Positions 25,671-35,593 of a DNA stretch of 64,000 nt are shown in pieces (positions within the stretch are counted from its first letter, which is position 1; each line of letters begins with the position of its first letter). Source of the DNA: Ornithinicoccus hortensis (GTDB lineage Bacteria > Actinomycetota > Actinomycetes > Actinomycetales > Dermatophilaceae); assembly GCF_006716185.1 (NCBI RefSeq), contig NZ_VFOP01000001.1, positions 992,001 to 1,056,000 on the forward strand, given 5' to 3'. The position numbers and the translations under genes were made by a program. The notes under the pieces were generated by a model, which searched no databases, was not told where the DNA came from, and was given only the letters and a program-made list of their open reading frames with translations.

Positions 25671-26324
25671 ATGACGACCCTGTCCGACCTCTGGCCCGTC
25701 TTCGGGCTCCGGATCACCGCCGGCCCGCTGGAACTGCGAGCCCTCACCGACGAGGACCTCATCGCCCTGTGCGACCTGGCGGCGCGGGGCATCCACCCGC
25801 CGGAGCGGATGCCGTTCTACTTCCCGTGGACCGACGCCCCGCCCGAGGAGCTGGTGCGCAACACCGCCGCCTACCACTGGCGGGCCCGCGCCGACTTCCG
25901 GCCCGCGGAGTGGAGCCTGCAGCTCGGGGTGTGGCATGAGGGGGTGCTGGTGGGCAGTCAGGGGCTGGAGGCCAGCAACTATCCCGTCACCCGCACCGCC
26001 GAGACCGGCTCGTGGCTGGGGCAGGCGCACCAGGGCCGCAGGATCGGCACCGCGATGCGCCAGGTCATCTGCGCCTTCGCCTTCGACCACCTGGACGCGG
26101 CCGAGGTGACCTCCGGTGCCTTCCTGGACAATCCCGCGTCGCTCGCGGTGAGCCGCAAGGTCGGCTACCGGGAGGACGGGGTGCGCCGGCTGCAGCGCCG
26201 CGAGGGCGAGCTCGCCCACAACCAGACGCTCGTGCTGACGCCGGAGACACTCGTCCGCGGTGAGCACGAACTGCGGGTCGAGGGGCTGGAGCCGGTGCGC
26301 CGGGCCGTCGGTCTGGACGGCTGA
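25671..26324 (+). CDS. GNAT-family N-acetyltransferase (RimJ/RimL-like)
   Basis: A 217-residue GNAT protein. The acetyl-CoA loop is [22 protein letters not shown], preceded by GSWLGQAHQ and followed by [27 protein letters not shown], the usual RimJ/L pattern in which N-P-A-S-x-x-V-x-x-K-x-G-Y marks the final strand-helix. The substrate may be a protein N-terminus, an amino acid or an antibiotic; the sequence does not say. It is transcribed alone between GPP34 (divergent) and cysS. Confidence 0.9.
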   Translation: MTTLSDLWPVFGLRITAGPLELRALTDEDLIALCDLAARGIHPPERMPFYFPWTDAPPEELVRNTAAYHWRARADFRPAEWSLQLGVWHEGVLVGSQGLEASNYPVTRTAETGSWLGQAHQGRRIGTAMRQVICAFAFDHLDAAEVTSGAFLDNPASLAVSRKVGYREDGVRRLQRREGELAHNQTLVLTPETLVRGEHELRVEGLEPVRRAVGLDG

Positions 26325-26397
26325 GCACCGATATCCGTATGCCGTGCCGGTGCCCGTCGGTCCTCGGGCACCCCCCGGCGCTTGTAACCTTGCCAGC

Positions 26398-27819
26398 GTG
26401 ACTCTGCGCCTGTACGACACCGCCACCCGTGCCCTGCGGGACTTCCAGCCCCTCGAGCCGGGGAAGGTCGGCATCTACATCTGCGGGCTCACCACCCAGG
26501 GGGACCCGCACATCGGGCACGTGCGCTTCACGGTCGCCTTCGACGTGCTGCGCCGCTGGCTGGTCCGGGGCCACGGCTACGACGTCACGCTGGTGCGCAA
26601 CGTCACCGACATCGACGACAAGATCCTGAACAAGTCGTCCGACCACGACACCCCGTGGTGGGCGTGGAGCTACACCCACGAGCGCGCCACCAGCCAGGCC
26701 CTGGACACGCTGGGGGTGCTGCCGCCGACCTACGAGCCCCGCGCCACCGGCCACATCACCGAGATGGTCGAACTCATCGACCTGCTCGTCGAGCGGGGCC
26801 ACGCCTACCCGGCGGAGGACGGCAGCGGCGACGTCTATTTCGACGTGCGCTCCTTCCCCGACTACGGCGCGCTGACCCGGCAGCGGATCGAGGACATGGA
26901 GCCGGCGGCCGACGCCGACCCGCGGGGCAAGCGCGACCCCCGCGACTTCGCGCTGTGGAAGGGGGCCAAGCCGACCGAGCCGGCGACGGCCAGCTGGCCC
27001 ACGGCATACGGCAGGGGCCGTCCCGGCTGGCACCTGGAGTGCTCGGCGATGGCCCGCAAGTACCTCGGGGACACCTTCGACATCCACGGCGGTGGCGTCG
27101 ACCTGCGCTTCCCGCACCACGAGAACGAGCAGGCCCAGTCGCGGGCCGCCGGGCTGGGCTTCGCGCAGTTCTGGCTGCACAACGCGTGGGTCACCATCAG
27201 CGGCGAGAAGATGAGCAAGTCGCTGGGCAACTCCCTGGTCGTCTCCGAGCTGACCCGGCACGTGCGACCGCTGGTGCTGCGCTACTACCTGACCGCCGTG
27301 CACTACCGGTCCACCATCGAGTACGGCGAGGACTCGTTGGCCGAGGCGCAGGCCGCGGTCGAGCGGATCGAGTCGTTCGTCCAGCGGGCGGTGGAGGCCG
27401 TCGGCGAGCCGGCGGGCGAGCTCGCCGAGATCGAGCTGGACAGCGGGTTCGCCGACGCGCTGGACGACGACCTCAACGTGTCCGAGGCGCTCGCGGTGCT
27501 GTTCGGCCTGGTGCGCGAGGGCAACCGCGCCCTCGAGGCGGGCGCGGCGGAGGAGGCGACCGTGCGGCATACCCTCGGGCAGGTCCTGGCGATGACCGAC
27601 GTCCTCGGGGTGAACCCGCGCTCGCCCCAGTGGGCGCGGGAGGGGTCCGGCAGCACGGACGTCCTGGACGCGCTGGTGCAATCCCGGCTGGACGCCCGCG
27701 CGGCGGCCCGCGCGGACAAGGACTTCGCCACCGCCGACGCCATCCGCGACGAGCTCACCGGGCTCGGCATCGTCATCGAGGACACCCCGACCGGCGCGCG
27801 CTGGTCGCTGGGTGGCTGA
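26398..27819 (+). CDS. cysS: Cysteinyl-tRNA synthetase
   Basis: A 473-residue class I aminoacyl-tRNA synthetase. Visible are the zinc Cys in [16 protein letters not shown] with the HIGH signature, [18 protein letters not shown] and WHLECSA with further zinc ligands, HHENEQAQS, and KMSKS in [10 protein letters not shown]. The GTG start is 7 nt after TAACCT (26385-26390), so it is leaderless. The mycothiol enzyme MshC is a paralogue, but the full-length tRNA-binding tail and the ~470-residue length favour CysS. rlmB follows, as in Mycobacterium. Confidence 0.95.
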   Translation: MTLRLYDTATRALRDFQPLEPGKVGIYICGLTTQGDPHIGHVRFTVAFDVLRRWLVRGHGYDVTLVRNVTDIDDKILNKSSDHDTPWWAWSYTHERATSQALDTLGVLPPTYEPRATGHITEMVELIDLLVERGHAYPAEDGSGDVYFDVRSFPDYGALTRQRIEDMEPAADADPRGKRDPRDFALWKGAKPTEPATASWPTAYGRGRPGWHLECSAMARKYLGDTFDIHGGGVDLRFPHHENEQAQSRAAGLGFAQFWLHNAWVTISGEKMSKSLGNSLVVSELTRHVRPLVLRYYLTAVHYRSTIEYGEDSLAEAQAAVERIESFVQRAVEAVGEPAGELAEIELDSGFADALDDDLNVSEALAVLFGLVREGNRALEAGAAEEATVRHTLGQVLAMTDVLGVNPRSPQWAREGSGSTDVLDALVQSRLDARAAARADKDFATADAIRDELTGLGIVIEDTPTGARWSLGG

Positions 27820-27847
27820 GCAACCACGACCGAAAGAGGTATGTCGA

Positions 27848-28819
27848 ATGGCCGGCAACTCCCGCCGCCGTGGTGCGGTGCGCAAGACGAGCAAGAAGGG
27901 TCCGACCGTCGGCAGCGGGGGCCAGCGCCGACGCGGCCTGGAAGGGCGGGGACCCACCCCCAAGGCCGCCGAGCGGCGACCCAGCCACCCCGCGGCCCGG
28001 GCGGCACGACGGGCCGAGAAGGCCGCTGACGGACGGGGCGGCCAAGGCCGTGGCGGCAGCCGCAAGGCCGCCAAGGGCTCCACCGAGATCGTGGCCGGCC
28101 GCAACTCCGTGCTCGAGGCGCTGCGCACCCAGGTGCCCGGGAGCACCCTCTACGTCGCGTCCCGGATCGACTCCGACGACCGGGTGCGCGAGGCGATCAC
28201 CCTGGCCACCGAGCGGGACATCCCGGTCCTGGAGACTCCGCGCGGGGAGTTGGACCGGTTGACCGACGGCGCCGTCCACCAGGGGTTGGCGATGCAGGTG
28301 CCGCCGTATGACTACCTGCACCCGGACGACCTGCTCGAGGTTGAGCTGCCCGGGCTGCCGCTGATCGTCGCGCTGGACGGGATCACCGATCCCCGCAACC
28401 TGGGCGCGATCATCCGCTCCGCCGGGGCGTTCGGCGCGCACGGGGTGGTGGTGCCCGAGCGCCGCTCCGCCGGGATGACCGCGGCCGCCTGGAAGACCTC
28501 GGCCGGTGCCGCGGCCCGGATCCCGGTCGCGCTGGCCACCAACCTCACCCGGGCCCTGGAGGGCTACCGCAAGGCCGGCTTCTTCGTGATCGGGCTGGAC
28601 GCCGACGGCGACGTCGAGCTGCCCGGCCTGGCGCTCGCCGACCAGCCGCTCGTGGTCGTGGTCGGGTCGGAGGGCAAGGGCCTGTCCCGGCTGGTCGCCG
28701 AGACCTGCGACCAGATCGTGTCGATCCCGATGAGCTCGGTCACCGAGTCGCTGAACGCGGGGATCGCGGCCGGCGTGAGCCTCTACGAGATCGCCCGGCA
28801 GCGGGCGGGCCTGCCCTGA
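27848..28819 (+). CDS. rlmB: 23S rRNA (guanosine-2'-O)-methyltransferase RlmB-like
   Basis: A 323-residue SpoU/TrmH-family protein. A basic, disordered N-terminal ~75 residues (many Arg, Lys, Gly) precede the substrate-binding domain [14 protein letters not shown]. The SPOUT core contains [48 protein letters not shown] and [22 protein letters not shown], the three SpoU motifs. It modifies G2251-equivalent residues of 23S rRNA or a related site. GAAAGAGG precedes the start, 28 bp after cysS. Confidence 0.9.
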   Translation: MAGNSRRRGAVRKTSKKGPTVGSGGQRRRGLEGRGPTPKAAERRPSHPAARAARRAEKAADGRGGQGRGGSRKAAKGSTEIVAGRNSVLEALRTQVPGSTLYVASRIDSDDRVREAITLATERDIPVLETPRGELDRLTDGAVHQGLAMQVPPYDYLHPDDLLEVELPGLPLIVALDGITDPRNLGAIIRSAGAFGAHGVVVPERRSAGMTAAAWKTSAGAAARIPVALATNLTRALEGYRKAGFFVIGLDADGDVELPGLALADQPLVVVVGSEGKGLSRLVAETCDQIVSIPMSSVTESLNAGIAAGVSLYEIARQRAGLP

Positions 28820-28838
28820 CCCGACCGACCGCCCGGCG

Positions 28839-30092
28839 TCAGCCGGTGTAGCCGCCGGGGGCGCGGATCGGGATCTCCTGGGTGTCGATGCCGAGCACCG
28901 CCACCTCGTCGGGCTTGGTGGACAGCACCGTGTCGGTGTAGTCGCGCAGCGTCTCCTCCAGCGAGACGTCGTGGCCGGCCTGCTCCGACAGGTACCACCG
29001 GTGCTCCAGCAGCTCGTGGAACAGCTCGGCCGGCTCCAGCTTGTTGCGCAGCTCGCGGGGGACCCCGCGGGTGATCGGCTCGTAGATCGTCGTGAGCCAG
29101 TCGTGCGCGACCAGTTCCTCGTCCTCGTTCTGCCGGTCCAGGGCCGCGGTGTAGGCGTCGAGGTCGTTGAGCAGCCGGCGGGCCTGGTTCTCCTCGACGT
29201 CGAGCCCGGTCAGCCGCAGCAGCCGCCGGGCGTGGTGGCCGGCGTCCACGATCTTGGGCTCGATCTGCAGGTGGGTCCCGTCCACGTCCGTGGCGATCGC
29301 GAGCTCGCCGACGTCGAAGCCGAGGTTGTTCAACCGCCGGATCCGGTCCTCGACCCGCCAGCGGTCGCCCTGCTCGAAGCGTTCCGGGGCGGTGAGCTCG
29401 GACCAGAGCAGCTCGTACCGGTGCATGATCAGGTCGGCGATCTCCAGCGGGTCGACGTCCTCGTCGAAGTAGCCGCCGGCCTCGAGGTCCATCAGCTCAC
29501 CGGCGATGTTGCCGTGGGCGATGAACAGGTCGTGCTCGCGCTGGCCGTCGCTGAGCTTGGTGTGCAGCTCCGCGGTCTCCGCGTCGACCAGGTATGCCGA
29601 GAAGTCGCCGGCATCGCGCCGGAACAGGGTGTTGGACAGCGAGACGTCGCCCCAGAAGCAGCCGGCCAGGTGCAGCCGGACCAGCAGCACGGCGAGGGCG
29701 TCCAGCACCCGTCGGGCGGTGTCGGGCCGCAACCGCTGGCTGAACAGGGCGCGGTAGGGCAGCGAGAACTTCAGGTGGCGGGTGAGCAGGCACGCGTCCA
29801 GGGGGTTGCCGTCGGCGTCGGTGCGACCGCTGATCACCGCCAGCGGCTCCACGGCCGGCTGGCCCAGGCGGCCGAGCACGTGCAGCGTGGTGTACTCCCG
29901 CCGGGCCAGGTCCGCCTTGATCTCCTTGACCGCGATCACCCGGCCGGACAGCTTGACGAACCGGACGACGTGGCGGGAGATGCCGCGGGGGAGGGCGGCC
30001 AGGTGGCTCTCCGGCCAGTCCTCGAGCGGGACCGACCAGGGCAGGTCGAGCAGGGCCGGGTCGGGGCGCCTCGCCGTGATGTCGAGCGGCAT
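28839..30092 (-). CDS. DUF4032 protein with kinase-like N-terminal fold
   Basis: A 417-residue protein. Its N-terminal part resembles lipopolysaccharide kinase/protein-kinase folds: FVKLSGRVIAVKEIK for the nucleotide-binding Lys, then HLAGCFWGDVSLSNTLF as a catalytic-loop-like HxxxxxxGDxSxxN and YLVDAETAEL as a DxE site. The C-terminal half is the DUF4032 domain. It may be a small-molecule or polymer kinase, but no substrate can be named. The ATG is 7 nt after TAGGGT (30100-30105 on plus), a leaderless start. It is convergent with rlmB. Confidence 0.85.
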   Translation of the reverse strand: MPLDITARRPDPALLDLPWSVPLEDWPESHLAALPRGISRHVVRFVKLSGRVIAVKEIKADLARREYTTLHVLGRLGQPAVEPLAVISGRTDADGNPLDACLLTRHLKFSLPYRALFSQRLRPDTARRVLDALAVLLVRLHLAGCFWGDVSLSNTLFRRDAGDFSAYLVDAETAELHTKLSDGQREHDLFIAHGNIAGELMDLEAGGYFDEDVDPLEIADLIMHRYELLWSELTAPERFEQGDRWRVEDRIRRLNNLGFDVGELAIATDVDGTHLQIEPKIVDAGHHARRLLRLTGLDVEENQARRLLNDLDAYTAALDRQNEDEELVAHDWLTTIYEPITRGVPRELRNKLEPAELFHELLEHRWYLSEQAGHDVSLEETLRDYTDTVLSTKPDEVAVLGIDTQEIPIRAPGGYTG

Positions 30093-30171
30093 GGACACGA
30101 CCCTAGACCCGTTCGCCGCGGGTCGGGGCCGGTTCCGTCCCGGAATCCACCCTGCGTCTTCCCGGAAACGA

Positions 30172-30209
30172 CCCTGCGCCGCCGCCCCGGTCGGGGCGAC
30201 GGCGCAGGG
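30172..30209 (-). terminator. Perfect hairpin terminator downstream of the ABC ATPase gene
   Basis: CCCTGCGCCG and CGGCGCAGGG are complementary ends of a long GC stem with CCGCCCCG/CGGGGCGA inside and a GT loop. It begins 18 bp after the msiK-like stop on the minus strand. It has no U-run but is very stable. Confidence 0.8.
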
Positions 30210-30226
30210 AGCGTGACGAAATCCGG

Positions 30227-31309
30227 TCAGGCGCCGAGCCGCTCGCCGGAGTCGCTGTTGAACAGGTGGACGTGGTCGGCCTTTGGGGTGAAGTGGACGA
30301 CGTCGCCCTTCATCGGGGGCGTGCGGCCGTCGACCCGGGCGATGAACGGCTTGGCGTCCGGGGCGGCGCCGGGCTGGCGGCCGTAGATGTAGGCGTCGGC
30401 GCCGAGCTCCTCGACGACGTCCACCTCGATCGGCAGGCCGGTGCCCTGGTCGTTCAGCGTCAGGTCCTCGGGGCGCACGCCGACCACCACGCTGCCGTTG
30501 GCCTGGGCGAGGGAGTCCCGCTCCACCGGGTGCACGGTCTCCCCGAACTTGATGCCGCCGTCGGTGACCGGGACGTCCATCAGGTTCATCGCCGGTGAGC
30601 CGATGAAGCCGGCCACGAAGACGTTGTTCGGGTGGTCGTACATCCGCCGCGGGGTGTCGCACTGCTGCAGGATGCCGTCCTTGAGCACGGCCACCCGGTC
30701 GCCCATGGTCATCGCCTCGATCTGGTCGTGGGTGACGTAGACGGTGGTGACGCCCAGGCGGCGCTGCAACGAGGCGATCTGGGTGCGGGTCTGCACGCGC
30801 AGCTTGGCGTCCAGGTTGGACAGCGGCTCGTCCATCAGGAAGACCTGCGGCTGGCGCACGATCGCCCGGCCCATGGCCACGCGCTGGCGCTGGCCACCGG
30901 AGAGGGCCTTGGGCTTGCGCTCCAGGAACGGCTCCAGGTCCAGGATCTTGGCGGCCTCCTCGACCCGCTGCCGGATCTCGGCCTTGGACTTGCCCGCGAT
31001 CTTCAGGGCGAAGCCCATGTTGTCCGCGACGGTCATGTGAGGGTAGAGCGCGTAGTTCTGGAACACCATCGCCACGTCCCGGTCCTTGGGCGGTAGCGCA
31101 GTGACGTCCCGGTCGCCGATCAGGATGCGCCCGGAGCTCACCTCCTCCAGGCCCGCGAGCATCCGCAGGCTGGTGGACTTGCCGCATCCGGAGGGACCGA
31201 CCAGGACGAGGAACTCCCCGTCGGCGATCTCGATGTTGAGGTTGTCCACCGCGGGGGTCTCGCTCCCGGGATAGACGCGCGTCGCGCTGTCGTACGTCAC
31301 TGTTGCCAT
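30227..31309 (-). CDS. Sugar ABC transporter ATPase, MsiK/UgpC-like
   Basis: A 360-residue ABC ATPase with a C-terminal TOBE/regulatory domain. Motifs are Walker A GPSGCGKST, Q-loop VFQNYALYPHMTV, signature LSGGQRQRVAMGRAIV, Walker B VFLMDEPLSNLDAKLR and H-loop YVTHDQIEAMTMGD. MsiK-type ATPases power several carbohydrate importers at once in actinobacteria. It is transcribed divergently from the maltose-type binding protein and permeases, which carry no ATPase of their own, so it is the likely energiser. GAAGGAAGG precedes the ATG. Confidence 0.93.
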   Translation of the reverse strand: MATVTYDSATRVYPGSETPAVDNLNIEIADGEFLVLVGPSGCGKSTSLRMLAGLEEVSSGRILIGDRDVTALPPKDRDVAMVFQNYALYPHMTVADNMGFALKIAGKSKAEIRQRVEEAAKILDLEPFLERKPKALSGGQRQRVAMGRAIVRQPQVFLMDEPLSNLDAKLRVQTRTQIASLQRRLGVTTVYVTHDQIEAMTMGDRVAVLKDGILQQCDTPRRMYDHPNNVFVAGFIGSPAMNLMDVPVTDGGIKFGETVHPVERDSLAQANGSVVVGVRPEDLTLNDQGTGLPIEVDVVEELGADAYIYGRQPGAAPDAKPFIARVDGRTPPMKGDVVHFTPKADHVHLFNSDSGERLGA

Positions 31310-31473
31310 GACTGATGCCTTCCTTCACCGGCAGGAACGTGCCGGACGGTCCGTTGTAAAGGATCCCCCGCGGCGGGCGCCCCGGGAGCTCGTCCCGGAA
31401 GCGGCGTCCGGGCCGGCTGAGCATCAGCCGTCACGCGCGACGCTGCCGTGACTGTCTGTTACCGTACTGCAAT

Positions 31474-31489
31474 CTGCAAGATCTTGCAG
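31474..31489. promoter_or_regulatory. Perfect 16-bp palindromic operator of the mal-type operon
   Basis: CTGCAAGATCTTGCAG is a perfect palindrome with a further CTGCAA half-site at 31467-31472. It lies in the divergent region between the ATPase gene and the binding-protein gene. CTTGCAG/CTGCAAG is the half-site used by Streptomyces MalR-type LacI regulators. The LacI gene at the end of the operon is the likely ligand. Confidence 0.8.
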
Positions 31490-31603
31490 CACGTTGTGAG
31501 GTAGGTCATGCTGATGCGTGACCCACGGACCAGTGAATCACTCACCGGGGCCGATGACCATCCCTTGGCCTCGGACCGATCCGTTCTGTTCAAAGGAGAA
31601 CCC

Positions 31604-32959
31604 ATGAAGCGCACCTCTGGTGCCGTCGCGATGTTCGGCATCGCGGCCCTGTTGCTCAGCGCCTGCGGCGGTGGCGACGACGAGCCCACCGACACCACCT
31701 CCGCGGACGCCGGCGACGCGGGCGACGCGGGGGATGACGGGGCCGAGGAGTCGGCCGACGCCGGCGACGGCGCCGAGGAGACCGAGGCCGCCGGGGGCGA
31801 GGAAGAGGAGGAGGCTCCGGTCCGCGACCAGAGCGCGGAGCTGGTGATCTGGGCGGACGACGTCCGCGCCCCCATCCTGACCGAGTTCGCGGACCAGTTC
31901 GGCGAGGAGTTCGGCGTCACGGTCCAGGTGCAGGTCGCCACGGACGTGCGCGAGCAGTTCAAGAACGCCACCAACGTCGACCAGGGCCCTGACGTGATCG
32001 TCGGCGCCCACGACTGGCTCGGTGAGCTGGTCCAGAACGGCACCGTGTCCCCGATCCAGATGTCGGAGGACGTGCAGGCCGCGTTCGTCCCGGAGGCGCT
32101 GGAGGCCACCAAGTTCGACGGCCAGATCTACGGCGTGCCGTATGCCACCGAGAGCCTCGGTCTGATCCGCAACACCGCCCTCGCGCCGGACGAGCCCGAG
32201 TCGATGGAGGCGCTGGTCGCCCACGGCAAGGAGCTGGTGGAGTCCGGTGAGGCCGAGGAGGTCATGCTCTCCCCGGTCGGCCAGACCGGTGACGCCTACA
32301 ACGCCTTCCCGTGGCTGTCCGCATACGGCGGTGGCATCTTCGGGCTGAACGACGAGGGCGGCTGGGATGCCGACAACGTCATCGTCGGCTCGGACGAGAC
32401 CATCCAGGGCGGCGAGAAGATGGCGTGGCTCGCCGAAGAGGGTGCGCTCAACGTCAACGTCGGTCACGACAACCTGGAGGCGCTGTTCTCCGAGGGCAAG
32501 TCCGCCTACGTGATCGGGGGCCCGTGGACCATCGCGGCCGCCGAGGGCGCCGGCATCGACTACGCGATCAGCCCGATCCCGGACTTCGAGGACGGCGGCG
32601 AGACCGTGCCGTTCCTGGGCGTGCAGATGTTCTACGTCTCCAGCAAGGCCAAGAACCCGACCCTGGCCCAGGAGTTCGTCAACAAGTACGTCCCGAATGC
32701 CGACCTGCAGGTCGCGCTGTACGAGGCGGGCGACCGTCCGCCGGCCCTGCAGGAGGCGCTGGACACCGTCTCCGCGGAGGACGAGGACATCGCCGCGTGG
32801 GCGACCGCCGGTGAGGGCGCCCCGCCGATGCCGAACATCCCGGCCATGAACTCGGTGTGGGGCCCGCTGGGGCAGGCCACCTCCGACATCGTCGGCGGCG
32901 ACGACCCGGCCGAGCGGTTGACGGCGGCCCAGGACGAGATCGTCTCGGCCATCGGCTGA
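31604..32959 (+). CDS. malE: Maltose/maltodextrin-type extracellular solute-binding lipoprotein
   Basis: A 451-residue binding protein. A signal peptide ends in lipobox LLSAC (residue ~21). It is followed by a ~50-residue highly acidic Asp/Glu/Ala linker. The type 1 solute-binding core starts at ELVIWADDVRAPILTEF and contains GPDVIVGAHDWLGELVQNG, FDGQIYGVPYATESLGL and AYVIGGPWTIAAAE. These match cyclodextrin/maltodextrin-binding proteins. AAAGGAG precedes the ATG. It leads the operon with two permeases, a GH13 enzyme and LacI. Maltose or maltodextrin is the likely cargo; trehalose is possible. Confidence 0.9.
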   Translation: MKRTSGAVAMFGIAALLLSACGGGDDEPTDTTSADAGDAGDAGDDGAEESADAGDGAEETEAAGGEEEEEAPVRDQSAELVIWADDVRAPILTEFADQFGEEFGVTVQVQVATDVREQFKNATNVDQGPDVIVGAHDWLGELVQNGTVSPIQMSEDVQAAFVPEALEATKFDGQIYGVPYATESLGLIRNTALAPDEPESMEALVAHGKELVESGEAEEVMLSPVGQTGDAYNAFPWLSAYGGGIFGLNDEGGWDADNVIVGSDETIQGGEKMAWLAEEGALNVNVGHDNLEALFSEGKSAYVIGGPWTIAAAEGAGIDYAISPIPDFEDGGETVPFLGVQMFYVSSKAKNPTLAQEFVNKYVPNADLQVALYEAGDRPPALQEALDTVSAEDEDIAAWATAGEGAPPMPNIPAMNSVWGPLGQATSDIVGGDDPAERLTAAQDEIVSAIG

Positions 32960-32975
32960 CGCGGGTATCGCCCGC

Positions 32976-33010
32976 GCCCGCCCGGACCGTCCCGCACCGT
33001 CCGGGCGGGC
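32976..33010 (+). terminator. Intercistronic hairpin after the binding-protein gene
   Basis: GCCCGCCCGGAC pairs perfectly with GTCCGGGCGGGC (12-bp stem, 11-nt loop) between malE and malF. Such hairpins usually attenuate transcription or protect the upstream mRNA, so that the binding protein is made in excess over the permeases. Confidence 0.8.
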
Positions 33011-33061
33011 AGGGTGCGCCCGCCCCCGCATACACCTCCTCCCACCCCGACGGAGACGACG

Positions 33062-34669
33062 ATGTCCCAACCCTCGGCACCGACAGACCGGTTGCCCGAC
33101 CTGACCGACCCCGAGCACCTGGAGTTCCGCTCCCGCACGCCGCTGTGGCTGATCGTGCTGAAGTGGCTGCTGCTGGCCGTGCTGGCGGGCGTCCTGGTCT
33201 ACGTCTCGATGCAGCTGGCCGAGGCGGGCCACGTGGTCTGGGTGGTGCTGGTGGCCTTCGTGGGCCTGTGCGTCCTGGCCGTCTACGGCACCCGCCGCGC
33301 GGTGCCGCTGAAGTACCTGCTGCCGGGGCTGCTGCTGATGCTGACCCTGCAGATCTGGCCGCTGGCCTACACGGTGGCGCTGTCGTTCACCAACTACGGC
33401 GACGGGCACATGGTCACCAAGGAGGAGGCGATCGGGGCGATCGAGGCCAACTCGGTGCGCCCGGTGGAGGGGTCGGCCCGCTACCAGCTGAACATCGCGG
33501 TCCCGGAGGGCCAGGACCCCGCCGACGGTGACCTGGTCTACCTGCTGACCGATCCCGACGGCGTCTTCCTCGCCGGGGACCTCGAGGGCGTCACCGAGCT
33601 GGACCCGGAGACGGTCGAGACCGGGCTGACCGGCCGGATCACATCCGCCGAGGGCTTCACCGTGCTGAGTGCCTCCGAGGTGAACGCCCGCACGGCGGAC
33701 CTCAACGAGTTCGCGGTGCCGACCGAGACCGGCGGGATCAAGGCGATCGGGCTCTCCGAGGCGTTCATCGGCGAACCCACCAAGGTCTACGACCCCGAGA
33801 CCGACACCGTCACCGACACCCTGACCGGCACGGTCTACGTGGCCGAGGGGGCCAGTTTCGTGCCGCAGGACGGGCAGGGCGCCCGGTTGCCGCAGGGCTG
33901 GCAGGAGAACGTCGGGTTCGACAACTACACCCGGGCGCTGACCGATCCGGTCCTGCGGGACGGGTTCATCAAGGTCTTCGTCTGGAACGTGGCGTTCGCC
34001 CTGATCACCGTGGGCAGCACGTTCCTGCTCGGGATGGCGCTGGCCCTGCTGATGAACGACGAGCGGCTCAAGGGCAAGGGCATCTACCGGTCCCTGCTGA
34101 TCCTGCCGTACGCCCTACCGGTCTACGTCACGGCGTTGGTCTGGGCGTCCATGTTCAACCAGGACTTCGGCCTGATCAACGACCTCACCGGGTTGCACAT
34201 CAACTGGCTGGGCGACGGCAACTGGGCCAGGTTCTCGCTGCTGCTGACCAACCTCTGGCTCGGCTTCCCCTACATGTTCATCGTCTGCACGGGCGCGTTG
34301 CAGGCCATCCCGAACGACGTCCGCGAGGCCGCCCAGATCGACGGGGCCGGCCCGCTGCGCACGGTGCGCTCGGTGATCATGCCGCTGCTGCTGGTGGCCG
34401 TCGGCCCGCTGCTGATCGCCTCGTTCGCGTTCAACTTCAACAACTTCGGCCTGATCTACCTGATGACCGAGGGCGGGCCGTTCGAGGGCGGCCAGAGCCA
34501 GGTGGGGTCCACCGACCTGCTGATCACCTGGGCCTTCCGGTTGGCGCTCGGCGGCACCCAACCCAACTTCGGGCTGGCCTCGGCGATCGCCGTCTTCATC
34601 TTCATCATCGTGGCCCTGATCAGCTATGAGGGCTTCCGCCGCACCAAGGCCCTGGAGGACGTGAACTGA
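33062..34669 (+). CDS. malF: Maltose-type ABC permease with large periplasmic loop
   Basis: A 535-residue MalF-like permease. Three or so N-terminal membrane segments precede an external P2-like loop of about 170 residues (after YTVALSFTNYGDGH), as in E. coli MalF. The permease core then carries membrane segments and the EAA cytoplasmic loop EAAQIDGAGPLRTVRSVIMPLL, which contacts the ATPase. The substrate is inferred from its neighbours. It is 102 bp after the binding protein. Its stop overlaps malG (ATGA). Confidence 0.93.
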   Translation: MSQPSAPTDRLPDLTDPEHLEFRSRTPLWLIVLKWLLLAVLAGVLVYVSMQLAEAGHVVWVVLVAFVGLCVLAVYGTRRAVPLKYLLPGLLLMLTLQIWPLAYTVALSFTNYGDGHMVTKEEAIGAIEANSVRPVEGSARYQLNIAVPEGQDPADGDLVYLLTDPDGVFLAGDLEGVTELDPETVETGLTGRITSAEGFTVLSASEVNARTADLNEFAVPTETGGIKAIGLSEAFIGEPTKVYDPETDTVTDTLTGTVYVAEGASFVPQDGQGARLPQGWQENVGFDNYTRALTDPVLRDGFIKVFVWNVAFALITVGSTFLLGMALALLMNDERLKGKGIYRSLLILPYALPVYVTALVWASMFNQDFGLINDLTGLHINWLGDGNWARFSLLLTNLWLGFPYMFIVCTGALQAIPNDVREAAQIDGAGPLRTVRSVIMPLLLVAVGPLLIASFAFNFNNFGLIYLMTEGGPFEGGQSQVGSTDLLITWAFRLALGGTQPNFGLASAIAVFIFIIVALISYEGFRRTKALEDVN

Positions 34670-35589
34670 TGAGCACCACACCCACGGACCTGACCGCCCT
34701 GGAGGCGGCCACCGGCGACGACCCTGGGCAGCGCGCGGCCACCGGCAACCGCTGGGGCGGGGTCTGGTGGCGGCACGCACTGGCCCTGCTCGCGCTGGCC
34801 TTCGCGCTGTTCCCGATCCTGTTCATCGTGTCCTCGGCGTTCAACAACGCCGGGACGCTGTCCACCTCCGGCCTGATGCCCACCGTGATCGGCCTGGACA
34901 ACTTCCACGACCTGTTCAACGACCCCGCCCGACCCTACTGGAACTGGTACCGCAACTCCGTGGTGATCTGCGTGGTCGCGACCCTGTGCACCCTGTTCCT
35001 CGGGGCGAGCGCCGCGTATGCCTTCTCCCGGCTGCGCTGGCAGGGCCGCCGGGCGGGGCTGTTGTTCATCCTGCTGATGCAGATGTTCCCCGCCGTGCTC
35101 GCCTTCGGCGCGCTCTACATCACCTTCGCCAACATCGGCCAGGTGCTGCCCGCCCTGGGCCTGAACACCCTGCTCGGTCTGATCCTGGTCTACCTGGGCG
35201 GCGCGATGGGCTCCAACATCTGGCTGCTCAAGGGCTACTTCGACACGGTGCCCAAGGAGCTGGACGAGGCCGCCTACATCGACGGCGCCTCCCACGCCCG
35301 CATCTTCTTCACCGTCACGCTGCGCCTGGTCACCCCGATCCTGGCGACCGTCGCGATGCTGGCCTTCGTCGGCCTGTGGGGGGAGTTCCTGCTGGCCAGC
35401 ATCTTCCTGACCGACGTCGACCAGCAGACCCTCGCGGTCGGTCTCTGGCAGACCCGCAACGCCGACCAGAACGCCTACTTCGGCCAGTTCGTCGCCGGTG
35501 CGGTGCTCGCCTCCATCCCGGTCGTGCTGGTCTACCTGGGGCTGCAGCGGCAGCTGATCGGCGGGCTCACCCAGGGGTCGGTGAAGTAG
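34669..35589 (+). CDS. malG: Maltose-type ABC permease
   Basis: A 306-residue MalG-like permease with six predicted membrane segments and the EAA motif DEAAYIDGASHARIFFTVTLRLVTPIL. The first ~30 residues are a polar cytoplasmic extension. The pair with MalF should form the heterodimeric channel for the acidic-linker binding protein. The ATG overlaps the malF stop. The GH13 gene follows 4 bp after its stop. Confidence 0.93.
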   Translation: MSTTPTDLTALEAATGDDPGQRAATGNRWGGVWWRHALALLALAFALFPILFIVSSAFNNAGTLSTSGLMPTVIGLDNFHDLFNDPARPYWNWYRNSVVICVVATLCTLFLGASAAYAFSRLRWQGRRAGLLFILLMQMFPAVLAFGALYITFANIGQVLPALGLNTLLGLILVYLGGAMGSNIWLLKGYFDTVPKELDEAAYIDGASHARIFFTVTLRLVTPILATVAMLAFVGLWGEFLLASIFLTDVDQQTLAVGLWQTRNADQNAYFGQFVAGAVLASIPVVLVYLGLQRQLIGGLTQGSVK

Positions 35590-35593
35590 CGGC